DNA of 64,000 nucleotides from contig BCHS01000001.1 in assembly GCA_039545275.1 (NCBI GenBank), forward strand, positions 2,062,853 through 2,126,852. The letters run 5' to 3'. This document shows, piece after piece, positions 1 to 10,700 of this stretch (positions within the stretch are counted from its first letter, which is position 1; every line of letters begins with the position of its first letter). The notes beneath the pieces were generated by a model. That model did not search any database. It saw only the letters and a program-made list of their open reading frames with translations, and was not told where the DNA came from. This DNA comes from Pseudomicrostroma phylloplanum. Lineage: Eukaryota; Basidiomycota; Exobasidiomycetes; Microstromatales. The position numbers and the translations under genes were made by a program.

Positions 1-3000
1 ACGTCCAATACAGCATATACCGTCCTCCACTCCACGCCCACATCGTCTGGCATCGCTGCATTTCAAATCTTCTCACACCAGCTAGGCGGCAGTGCTGAAG
101 CGGCGTCGTCGCTGCTGATCAAAGTCGACTTGGTAGCTAGCACCTCTCAACTGTCACCAAAGGAGCATGGACAGAGTCAAGTGCGGTCGTTTACCTTTCT
201 GGCAGACGGTGGCTCGGCAGTGAACGATGAGCCAGCACTCTGCCTCATTACTTCCGGCGGAGACATCGTCCTCATCCCCACTACTACCTCTCCCGATGCA
301 GGGCCAGTGGAACCACAGATTGTGGGCTCCGTCGAGCAGGGGATCCTGGCAGCTGCTTGGAGCCCAGACGAAGAGGCAGTGGTGCTCGTGGTGCCTTCAG
401 AGAGCGAATCATCGCAGCACTCGCGGTCCCCAATTGAGAAGATGCTAGTGATGAGCAGAGAGTTCGAGGTCCTGGACGAAAAGCTCATACGCGAGCAAGG
501 GAGAGGAGATGGTGAGTGAGGCTAGGCGAGGAGGAGTGGGGCTGCGAGATGTTCATTGCCAGCTGACGTGCCTCCGGCCCTCTCCTCTGCTCAGAACAAG
601 TATCAGTCGGCTGGGGCTCCAGGGCAACTCAATTCCAAGGCTCTGCAGGCAAGGCTGCTGCTATCTCAGAGCTGGAGCCAGACGTCTCACAGGATACGCA
701 ACCACTCCCCGACGATGACCTCCTACCCCACATCTCATGGCGGGGCGACTGCGCCTTTTACGTCATCTCCAGCCTCGAGCGCCTGAAGTCTGGCCAGGGC
801 ACCCGCCGAATGATCCGCACCTTTGACAGGTCAGGCAACCTCACGGCCGTCTCGGACGAGACTGAAACTGGCTTGAGCCATGTGGCCACTATGAAGCCCG
901 TCGGCAATCTCTACGCTACCTCGCAGCGCTTTGATGAGGGCGAGCAGTCGGCTTCTTCTACGTACGCTCGTGGCAGGTCTGGTCGGCACGACATCACCTT
1001 CTTTGAGCGCAATGGCTTGAAGAGGGGCGGCTTCTCGCTGCGCGAAGAGGGAGGAGCAATGGTAGATGGCAAAGAAGGCGGTATCACCGAGCCTCCTCTT
1101 TTGGACACGGACGCAAAGGAGCGCGCTACGACGACTTCCTGGACCCGTCCGCATGAAATCGTTGACGTCAAGTGGAACAGTGATGGGTCTTGCCTAGCCG
1201 TGCATCTGCGGTCTGAATTGTCAGACGTCCTGCAAATCTGGATGGTCGGCAATTGGCATTGGTACCTCAAGCAGGAGATCCGGCCCTCCAGCAGCAGCAG
1301 CAGCGTCAGCGACGTCACTCCAGCTAGACTTCGAGCGTGGATGTGGCACCCCGAGCAGCCCTTTAAGCTCCTCGCAGCCTCATCAGAGTCCCTCGATGCC
1401 TATACCTTCAGTCACACCACATGTACTCAGCCTCTTGCGCTACCCACGTCCTCATCTGGCGTGGCGGTCACCGATGGCGCTGTTCAACGGATCACCTTCT
1501 TTGACAAGCAGACGGCGCCGCCACCCATGTGTGGACTTGTCCTCCCTACTTCAAATACGGCAGCATGGAGGTCGGTCCTCGACGTAGATTCGCTGCCAGA
1601 AGATGTGCGCCCTGGCGAGCAAGGAGGCTGGACGCCCCGTCACAAGGCATGGGCCGAGTTGGAGCTGCAGACCACGGGACCCTCGTCCTCAAAGGTCATG
1701 GTGGCAATTCTGGCCCTCTTGCACCCCACACTCCCACTCGTACAGCTGTGGTCCTTCACATTCATCTCTCCAAAGGCACTAGCTGTGCCAAGGTACATTG
1801 GTCAGGTGACGTTCGACGGGCCGGAAGATTGGCATGGCATGCAAGTCGTAGTGAATGCCTCTGGCGGTGATGACTCTGCGCCTGCCAGACTTGACGTGGC
1901 CATCTTGGCTGTCGTTGGCCAAGAGGCTCAAGTGATTCACCAAGCAGTTGCCTTTTGGCCTCGCGAGGCCAACAGCGGCTTGCAGAGTCTCGACGGGCAA
2001 GAGCTGGCCTCACTGTCCCTCAAGGGCAGTGCAGTGCTCCTCCTCAACGCTTCACTCACCGGCAAGGAGAGCTTGGTGATCCACGACGAGTCTGGAGAGG
2101 TTCGGGAGGTCTTCAGCGCCGATGATGAGCGTACGCCACCGCTCGTCTTCCTCGACGAGTTCTGTCCCAGCATCGCCATCCATCAACAGCACGTCATCGG
2201 TATGTCTGCCTCGAACAAGCTGTACTCTGCTATCCTGCCGAACGCAGAAGAGCGCTTTGAGCTCTCCATCGGCTCTGCCTCGACATTAGCAAGGGATGCA
2301 ACGTCGTTCATTGTGTCCGAACCGTTCCTCATCTGGACAAACACCTCGCACGAAGCTCGCTTCCTGCCTCTTGCATCGCTAGCGAACAGCAGTAGCCCTA
2401 ATGACACAGGTCCGCGACCCGCGAGCGAAGCTGTCAGCCTTGACAGAAGAATCGAGCGCGGCGCCCGCATCGTCACAGCTGGACCACGTCAGATGGCACT
2501 GGTGCTGCAAATGCCTCGAGGAAACCTCGAACGCATCTTCCCGCGAGGCATGGTACTTGATCGCGTGCGCAGAGAGCTAGACCGAGGCCGCTACAAGAGC
2601 GCGTTTCTTCACTGTCGCTCCAATCGAGTCGACCTCAATCTCCTCCACGATCATAATCCTGCAGCATTCTTGCGAGATGTGCCTAAGTTCGTCGAGCAGG
2701 TCAGTGACGTTGACCACTTCAACCTCTTTTTGAGCAGCCTCAAGAGCGAAGACGTGACGAGGGTGCAGTACAGACCACTAGAAGCGAGTGCGACTCCGCA
2801 GTCTGCAACTACCGCCAGCTCGACCAAGGTCAATGAGATTTGCAAAGCATTCATCAACGAGTTCACTCGCCTTGACGACAACAAGCGCTACATCAAGGCC
2901 ATTCTCACCGCCCATGTGAAAAAGGTGCCTGCAGACTACGAGACTGCCCTCTCTCTACTGCGAGACCTCAAGGAGAGCGATCCAGCCTTGGTGGACTCCG

Positions 3001-4487
3001 CAATCGAGTACATCATCTTCTTGGCTCCCTTTGACTCCCTCTTCGATGTCGCTCTTGGCATGTACGACCTAACGCTCGCTCTCATGGTCGCTCAACACTC
3101 CAAGAAGAAGGATCCGCGAGAGTACCTCCCCTTTCTGCGCGACATCAGAGCCGTCGAGCCTATGCAGCTGCAGCGGTTTCAGATCGATGACCACCTCAAG
3201 CGCTACGGCAAGGCCCTCAAATGGCTTGCGCAGGCGGGCGAGCAGCACCACGAGCGGGCCTTGCAATACCTGCAAAAGTACCGCCTCTTCGCCGAGGGGC
3301 TGGAAGTCTGGTCATCTGATGGCAAGAAGTGGAAGCAAGCCCAGGCCTTGTATGGAGACTATCTGTCCGAACGCAACAAGTGGGTCGACGCAGCCCTCTG
3401 CTACCAGCTGGCTGGAGACGTCTCAAAGGCTCTGTCTGCCTTTCATTCTGCCGGCGCATGGCAAGACGCCTTCACTCTGGCTCTGTCAGAGAAGCGCCCT
3501 GCCAGTGAGATCACCTCCCTCGCTGCTACAATGGGCAGTCGACTGGAGGCCACCGCTCGCCATGCCGAGGCCGGGCGGGTCAAGCTCGAGTACGGACGCG
3601 ATGTAGAAGGCGCCGTTGAGAGCTACAGCAAGGCGAATGAGATTACCGAATGTCGCCGCATCTGCTCGGCCTATAATCGTCTCGACCTCATCGAGACGCA
3701 CGTCAAGCCCGCCGCGCTCAAGACGCAGGAGAACTTAATCGAGGACATCGAGGAGATGTCCGAGCAGCTGTGCAAGCAGATGGTTCGTCTGAAAGAGCTC
3801 AGGGAGAAAAAGGAAGACCAGCCCTCTGCCTTTTATGGCGAGGGAGACGGCGCAGGCCTGGACAACATCGACGTCCAGTCCGACACGTCTACTCAGATCA
3901 CCCAATTCACTCGCTACACCAAGGCTCCTACTCACGCTGGCACCATGTCCTCCCTCTCTGCAACCTCAAAAGGCGGCAGCAGCAGCACTCGCAAGGGTGA
4001 AAAGAAGATCAAGAAGCGCGAGGAGAAGAAGAAGGCCGTTGGCAAAAAGGGAAGCGTGTACGAAGAAGACTACCTGTACGAGTCTCTTGGCAAGCTTCTC
4101 GGCGAGCGGCTAGGAGGCGTGCAAGAGGAGGCCAGCCGGCTGCTACCGAACTTAATCGTCCTTGGACCTGCACATCGCCAGGCTGCCCTGGCTGTGCACA
4201 CCTCTCTGCTCAAGTTTGAAGCCGAGGCGGCCGCTGCTAGCCAGGCTCTACAGGACGTGGCCTACGAGGCTGGAGTGGCGGCAGACGAGGCCCGCATCGC
4301 TGCGCTCACCACTGCCAATGCCCTCTCGAATCCCACGAGCTCCCTGCTGGACCTCTTGGCGGGGACGACTTGGCTGGACAAGGCGGCGCAGAGGAAGAAA
4401 GTGGAAGTGGCAGAGAGAAAGTGGAGATGCGAGATGCTAGAGACGACAATTGTGGGAGGAGGAGCTGGAGGTAGCGGAGGTGCGTAA
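1..4487 (+). CDS. ELP1: Elongator complex subunit 1, 5' end missing
   Basis: Largest scaffold subunit of Elongator, the cytoplasmic complex that modifies wobble uridines of tRNAs (family knowledge). The frame is open from base 1, so the start lies outside the window. Exon 1 is 1-511 (donor GTGAGT at 512) and exon 2 is 595-4487 (acceptor CAG at 592-594). The join restores the Elp1 hallmark GWGSRxTQFxGS, soon followed by ISWRGDCAFYVIS and MIRTFDRSG, typical of the N-terminal WD40 propeller. The C-terminal half is helical and TPR-like, with DYLSERNKWVDAALCYQLAGD near 3350-3420. A Lys/Arg/Glu-rich basic patch near 4000-4040 matches the position of the family's tRNA-binding region. Roughly 1470 codons are present, so the protein is somewhat longer than yeast Elp1. 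Poly-Ser insertions (about 1290, 3970) probably add length. Confidence 0.95.
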
Positions 4488-5327
4488 CGGCGGGACAGGG
4501 TGCCCGCAATCTTGCCGAGTAGCACACACCTAAACGGCCCGGCGCGCCAGTCCCGATTGTTTAATTCTCCACGGCGATAGCGAAGAGTGCATGTAACTGG
4601 CGCTCGAGGATGACGACGAGGCTACGCCTTGCATTGCAATGCTTCGTCCTCCTTGCTTCACATTCATTTCCGGTGAGACGCAACAAGCGAGGTAGCAGTG
4701 TGACCCGGAAACGCAGATCCCGCTCCTTCTCTTCTACAAGCGCGTGACTATGATGATACATCGGTCGATGAGGTCACTTGCCAACTCCGCCCCACGTGCA
4801 CGAGTCTGGGTCGCCCGCCCCGGGGCTTTCGCCGCCGTTGACGCTGGACGGGCGAATCTGTCCCGGTGGTGGGAAGACTAGCGTGGGATGAATACGAGAA
4901 GCATGCTCGGTCAGTCACTTCTCTGGCTTGCTTACTTGCTCACCCACCTCTACTGGCTCTCCCCTGATCAGCTTACCCCGTCTTGCTCTTCTCTTCCCGA
5001 TGACGAGATGCAAGGGCTTTCCTTTGCGTCGTCGCTTGCCTAGCCCTTGTTGCCCTTCCCGCGCTTATCCCCGGCCTTCGGTCGAAGGGTCCGATGGGTG
5101 CCGATGAGTGGAATTGGATCTCCGCCGCGCGTCCATCGGGCACTGGGGCGCGGCCGCACATTCGCCACACACATCCGGCCTTCAAATCTACCTTGACTCA
5201 GACGGCAGAGCAGACGGCAGCGGATGGAGCAAACCGATGCAGCAGGCGGTAAGATGATCCTCGGTTGCTCCTTCCACCTCGTACTTGTTTCCCCACAGTC
5301 AGCTGAAGCTGCTTAGCCACCTTCCTT
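4488..5327. other. Intergenic region between ELP1 and the MFS gene
   Basis: About 840 bases with no convincing gene. Only short overlapping frames lacking family features are present. It probably holds the ELP1 3' end and the promoter of the transporter gene. Confidence 0.6.
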
Positions 5328-5335
5328 CTATATAG
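5328..5335 (+). promoter_or_regulatory. TATA-like element of the MFS gene
   Basis: The sequence ctatatag lies about 95 bases before the MFS ATG at 5430, followed by a pyrimidine-rich leader. Position and sequence fit a TATA box, but transcription start was not observed. Confidence 0.4.
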
Positions 5336-5429
5336 TCTACCTCTTCATCCATCTCATTGTCCACGTCTACGCCCACGCCCACGCTTCACCTTACAATCAC
5401 ATCACCCTACCCGCTCCTCCTTCGCGCCG

Positions 5430-7289
5430 ATGTCGTCGTCGGACACAAACGTCAATGCGCAGCACGGCGGCGCTGCTCCCGTCGACTGGGACAAGTACAC
5501 CAACAAGAGCTACCCCTGGCAACGTGCCGTCACACCCTTCCACCGCATCGTCGAGCAGGACTACGAAGGCAAGGGCACAGAGGAATCCCCTTACCTCGTG
5601 CACTGGCTACACGACCATGACCCCGAGAACCCAATGACCTGGGGCGAGGTCAGCAGGTGGGGCCTCGCCATCTTTGTCAGCGTAAGCACACTCGCCGTAG
5701 CCCTCGCCTCGTCCGCCTACTCTGGCGCAGTCGACTCCATTGGCGCCGAACTTGGGGGCAGCGAGGAGGTCCTCATCCTTGGAGTCTCCATCTTTGTATT
5801 GGGATTCGCAATTGGACCCCTCTTCTGGGCTCCCCTATCGGAAATGTTCGGCCGGCGCAACCTTTTCCTCATGAGCTACACCATGATGACACTCTGGCAA
5901 GCTGTAGCAGTAGCCTCACCCAACATTGGCGCCCTCGTCGCCTTTCGATTCCTCGCCGGTGCCTTTGGATCATCACCGCTGACCAATGCAGGTGGTACCA
6001 TTGCCGACTGCTTCAAGGCCGACGAGAGAGGACTAGCCATGGCTGTATTCGCCTCTGCGCCCTTCCTCGGACCCTCTCTAGGCCCCATCATTGGCGGATT
6101 CCTCGGCGAGACTGAAGGCTGGAAGTGGGTCATTGGCTTCCTCGCCATCTTCTCTGGCTTCATTCTCATCATTGGATTCTTTCTCATGTCCGAGACCTAT
6201 GCCCCCGTCTTGCTGCGAGCCCGAGCCAAGAAGCTCAGCAAGGTCACTGGCAAACACTACATTAGCGCCCTGGACAATGGCAAAGACACGTCCCTCAAGT
6301 CGCAATTCGCAGTCGCCCTCTCTCGACCTTGGCAGCTCCTCGTCCGCGAGCCCATTGTCCTCATCCTCTCCATTTACATTGCCATCGTCTACGGCATCCT
6401 CTACTCCTTCTTTGCTGCATTCCCTCTGGTCTTCCAGACACTCCGCGGCTGGAGTCCGGGAGTGGGTGGATTGGCCTTCTTGGGCGTCCTGGTCGGCATG
6501 CTCGCGGGCATTGGTCACATCGTCGTTTACGAGAACCCCCGCTATGTGCGAGAGACGGCCAAGGCCAATGGCAAGATGCTCCCACCCGAGCAGCGACTGG
6601 GTCCTTCGATGATCGGCTCTGTCCTCTTGGTCATCGGTCTAGCCATCTTCACCGGTACCAATGGACCCAATGTCCACTGGATTGCCCCCATCATTGCCGG
6701 CGCACCCTTTGGCGCAGGCATGGTTCTGGTCTTCCTCAGCATCATGAACTACCTCATTGACGCCTACCTCCTCTACGCCGCTTCGGTTCTCGCGGCCAAT
6801 TCCGTCATTCGATCCGTCTTCGGAGCTGCCTTTCCCCTCTTTACAAACTACATGTACCAACCAGCAGGATGCCCACTCGCCTCGTGTGGTGTGCATGTAG
6901 GAGCAGGAATCGCTCTGGCGCTTGCCGTGCTATGCGTGCCAGCACCCTTTGTATTCAACAAGTATGGACCCTCCATCAGGACTAGGTGCAAGTACGCCGC
7001 CGAGGCTGCTGCGCTCATGGACAAGATGAACAGGGAAGCCGAGGAGGGAGGAGACTCGGCTGAAAAGGAGAAGAGCTCGAGCTCTAGCGCGAACGCTCCT
7101 CGCGATGAAGAAGAGGCGTTTGAGACGGACCGCACCGCGGCCAGCTCTCCGCACCGTGAAGAGAGCGGCAGGACTAGCGAGTCCGACGCCGCGACAGTGG
7201 GCGAGCAGGAGAGCGGCCTGGGTGGGAAGAAGCAGGCAAAGAGCAGTAGCAAGGGGGTTGCGGCTGGTGACGCAGCTGATGCAGCTTAA
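5430..7289 (+). CDS. MFS transporter, DHA1 (polyamine/drug) type
   Basis: A 619-residue intronless membrane protein. After a hydrophilic N-terminus of about 75 residues it has twelve hydrophobic segments. The loop between TM2 and TM3 carries GPLFWAPLSEMFGRR, the DHA1 signature. NPMTWGEVSRWG just before TM1 and GSSPLTNAGGTIADCF in the TM4 region are typical of fungal TPO/FLR-like plasma-membrane H+ antiporters. The last 90 or so residues form a Ser/Glu-rich acidic cytoplasmic tail. The substrate cannot be read from sequence; polyamines, drugs or other small molecules are possible. The ATG at 5430 directly precedes a conserved-looking hydrophilic start and lies downstream of a TATA-like element. 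Confidence 0.92.
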   Translation: MSSSDTNVNAQHGGAAPVDWDKYTNKSYPWQRAVTPFHRIVEQDYEGKGTEESPYLVHWLHDHDPENPMTWGEVSRWGLAIFVSVSTLAVALASSAYSGAVDSIGAELGGSEEVLILGVSIFVLGFAIGPLFWAPLSEMFGRRNLFLMSYTMMTLWQAVAVASPNIGALVAFRFLAGAFGSSPLTNAGGTIADCFKADERGLAMAVFASAPFLGPSLGPIIGGFLGETEGWKWVIGFLAIFSGFILIIGFFLMSETYAPVLLRARAKKLSKVTGKHYISALDNGKDTSLKSQFAVALSRPWQLLVREPIVLILSIYIAIVYGILYSFFAAFPLVFQTLRGWSPGVGGLAFLGVLVGMLAGIGHIVVYENPRYVRETAKANGKMLPPEQRLGPSMIGSVLLVIGLAIFTGTNGPNVHWIAPIIAGAPFGAGMVLVFLSIMNYLIDAYLLYAASVLAANSVIRSVFGAAFPLFTNYMYQPAGCPLASCGVHVGAGIALALAVLCVPAPFVFNKYGPSIRTRCKYAAEAAALMDKMNREAEEGGDSAEKEKSSSSSANAPRDEEEAFETDRTAASSPHREESGRTSESDAATVGEQESGLGGKKQAKSSSKGVAAGDAADAA

Positions 7290-7718
7290 CTGGCAGTGAG
7301 ATTCTCTGCTCTGCTCTGCACCTGCGCTGCACTTGCCCTTGCACGCACATCTATAGACGGTTCCGTTTTGGCTTTGCACGCGCACACAACCAACACCATA
7401 ACATCATGTACAGTATTCGATACCATAGCCTCGCTGTAATATCACCAGCTCATACGACCACCACATCATCACAGACTGTGAGTGGCCGAAGCGTCCCTCA
7501 TTCCAGCCTTGATTGTGTGAGAGAAGAGTCCTTATGCGTACGTGCGGCTCTTCCGGCTCCGGTTCCGGCTCCGGCCCCCGCCTTGTTCCCACTTCCGTGT
7601 GTGCTTCTGCCACCCCGCATTCCGCGAAAGTGTTGCTTGCTCCACTCACGCGAACGCGATCCTAGACCACCTCTCTACCCACCGCCCTCACTCAACCCCC
7701 CACTCTGATGCTCTCGCC

Positions 7719-10700
7719 ATGGAGAATCCAGTCATAGCAGCTGCCAGCATGGCTAGCGCTGCGGCTCTGGCGTCATCCTCGGCCGCTACCACCGGTAGCA
7801 CCCCGCCTCCCTCTCCACGCGATCGTAGCATCACCCCGCTGCTGACCCTCATCGATGGCTTCACCTCCATCTTCATTGCCCTCTTTGGCCTCGCCCGATC
7901 CCTCCTCTCCTTTGCAACGGTCACCATCCCCCACGCCTGCTTCACCATCCTTCACTACTCCCTCACGCTCCAACTCAACTTCATCTCCCTGTTGGTCCTC
8001 TTCCTCGCTGCCGTACTCGCTGTACTCCTCTGGCTGCGCTACAGCCATCGCAGCTACGAGCGACTGAAAGAGGTACCCCTCAAGACCGACGATGGCTTCA
8101 ATCTCCACCCTGAGCTCAATGCCGGTACGCCAGATACAAAGTCGAGCACATTCCACTCCTATCTCGATGAGTTCCTCCAGGCCATCAGGGTGTTTGGATT
8201 CTTAGAGAAGCCCGTGTTCCATGATCTTGCGAGACACCTACAGACGAAGCGACTTCTCGCTGGCGACTCACTCTCCCTCGACTCGGACTTTAGCTTCTAC
8301 ATTGTCATCGATGGCAAAGTGCAGGTGTTTGCTCCTCTGCCGCCCGAGTCGGCTGCAAAGGAGTCTGGCTTCGATGACGAGGAGAACACCGGATACCAGC
8401 TGCTCAACGAAGTGGAGAACGGTGGGACACTCAGTAGCCTCTTCACCATCCTGTCCCTCTTCACCGAAGACGTACAGCTGGGCTACCGAGAAGAGGGTCT
8501 ACCCGGAGACGTCCCCCCACCACCGCCTCAGCCAATGTCAGCTTCTGCCGAAGGGCTACGCCGCCGAGCGAGCCTCCTTCGGCCAGGCTCAGAGCAGCTG
8601 CAACTCAACGCCGCCGCCCTCCGCAACATCCCCAATGCCGGAGAGCATCACTCCCTCGACCAGCTCGCAGGCCTGCGCCGGATGAGCGAACAGCAAGTCA
8701 CGCACAGCATTGGTGAATCCGACTATACGCTGCCGTCAGGCGCAGACAACAGCCGCCCTTCGCCGCCCTTTCCAGCGGATTCTTCTCCCAGAGTCACCGG
8801 TAGACCCAGTGGGAGTAGCGAACGTGGCCTGAGCCCCGTCCCGCAAGAGCTTCTCCCGCCAGCTCAAGAAGCGGTACCCTTCAACAGCTTCTCCACCTCG
8901 CCCAATCGCACACGTAGTGCCAGCGCTCGCGGACAAGGACGCATGGAGTCGCCTGTATTCTCCGCCTATCGCAGAGCTGGATCGAATGGTCGACCCCACA
9001 CGCCAGGCTCAGTTCTCAGCGGCTACAGCATGCAGACGAACCGCGGGGTGTCCATGGCACCTCCGCCGCTCTCCAGCATCGGTACAGCTACCGGCCGCCC
9101 CAGTGATACTCTCCACTTCGAAGGGGCCGGAACAGTAGGCAGAGCCGTCGTGGACACCACCCTCGCCGTCATCCCCGCCGAAGCCTTCAAGAGGCTCACC
9201 AAAAAGTACCCCAACTCGGCAGCTCACATCGTCCAAGTCATCCTCACTCGCCTGTCCCGCGTCACCTTCCACACTGCACACAAGTACCTCGGCCTGACAA
9301 AGGAGATTATGCGCACAGAAAAGAGGATCAACGAGGTTGCCTCGTTCCCGCTGCCGTCCATCTTCTATGAGCAGGGAGGGATGGAAAAGCTCAGGCAGCG
9401 TTTTCTCCCAGAGCCAGTCAAGCAGGGGAGCACGGGTAGCACTGCCGCTGCTGCTGCCGCCGCCGCCGCTGCCAAGCGAGGCTCGGAAGACGACTACTTT
9501 CGCCATGGTGCAGCCAATGCTTCCCAGAGCTCGGGATCGGGGTCGCGCAATGCACCATCCACGCCCTGGGGACATCCCGACCCACCACTACGCACACCCT
9601 TTCCTCGCACTAGCGTTGGCCCTGGCGATCTGCTCAGCATGACTGGTGATCACGACATGGGCCGATCAGGAAGCCCACACTCTGCCAGTGCCTCGAGGAG
9701 CACGATGCGGAGTCCACCCAACAAGCACAGCTCGAATGTAGGAGGACGGTCAGTGGGCGCTGCCAGTCCAGATACGCTCATGGACGCCTCCGACGACGGC
9801 AGGCCCTCCCTTGGTCAGCGCATCGGCTCTACTCTCGGATCCATTCCCAACTTTGACCTCAAGGACGAGATCCTCGACTGCATCTCCAAGGCCATTGGCA
9901 TCCAAGCCTCGCAGCCGCCCAGCCCGCATCTTGGAGGGGGCGGCGGATATGAGCCTAGTCCCTTCATCAACCCTCAAGACGCCTCGCTGCACCGCAACAG
10001 TGTCTTCAATTCCGCCTTTGGTAGTCTGTCCATGTTAGACGGTATGATGTACGAAGACGAGACCAGCAGCATCACCGGTGCGAGCAGCTTCGCCGGCGTC
10101 CATCATGCTGAACTGGAGAATGAAGTCGAAGTGAGATTCTTCCCCAAGGGCAGCCTCCTTGCCAAGGCGGGCGAGAGCCATGCGGGCCTCTTTTACGTCA
10201 TTGATGGGTTCCTCGACGTCATTGTACCCCCTGAGGTCAAGGTGGACTTTGAGGTCCTCCCCACGGAGCAGTCTTCGAAGAGCTCGGCGGCTACAAAGAA
10301 GAGGGCAGAACAGGCGCGAGGACCAGCTACGACGATGGCCAAGCTCAGTAGAGAAATGGGAACTGCTGCTGATGGAGGGAGCGGGGGTGGTGGCATGGTA
10401 AGGTCGGGCAGTGGTAGTGGAGCCAGCAGTAAGCGAGGTAGTAGGACCAATTCCATTAGCTCTGCTACGCCTCGCAAGTCAGCGGCTGCACCTCCTGGCT
10501 CGGCCATCGGCAATTCACTCGAAGGCAGCCTGGGAGCCGGTCTGCGCTCAAGAGAGCCTCCCGAGGCACTGCGCTCTGGCGGCGCGATGGGTAGCAAGAG
10601 CATGGGACCATTGCCAGAAGACGCCTCGAAGAAGCCCAAGCACAACGTCTCGCCTTCACAACAGCGTCCCATCTACAGCGTCGGCCGAGGCGGTATTGCC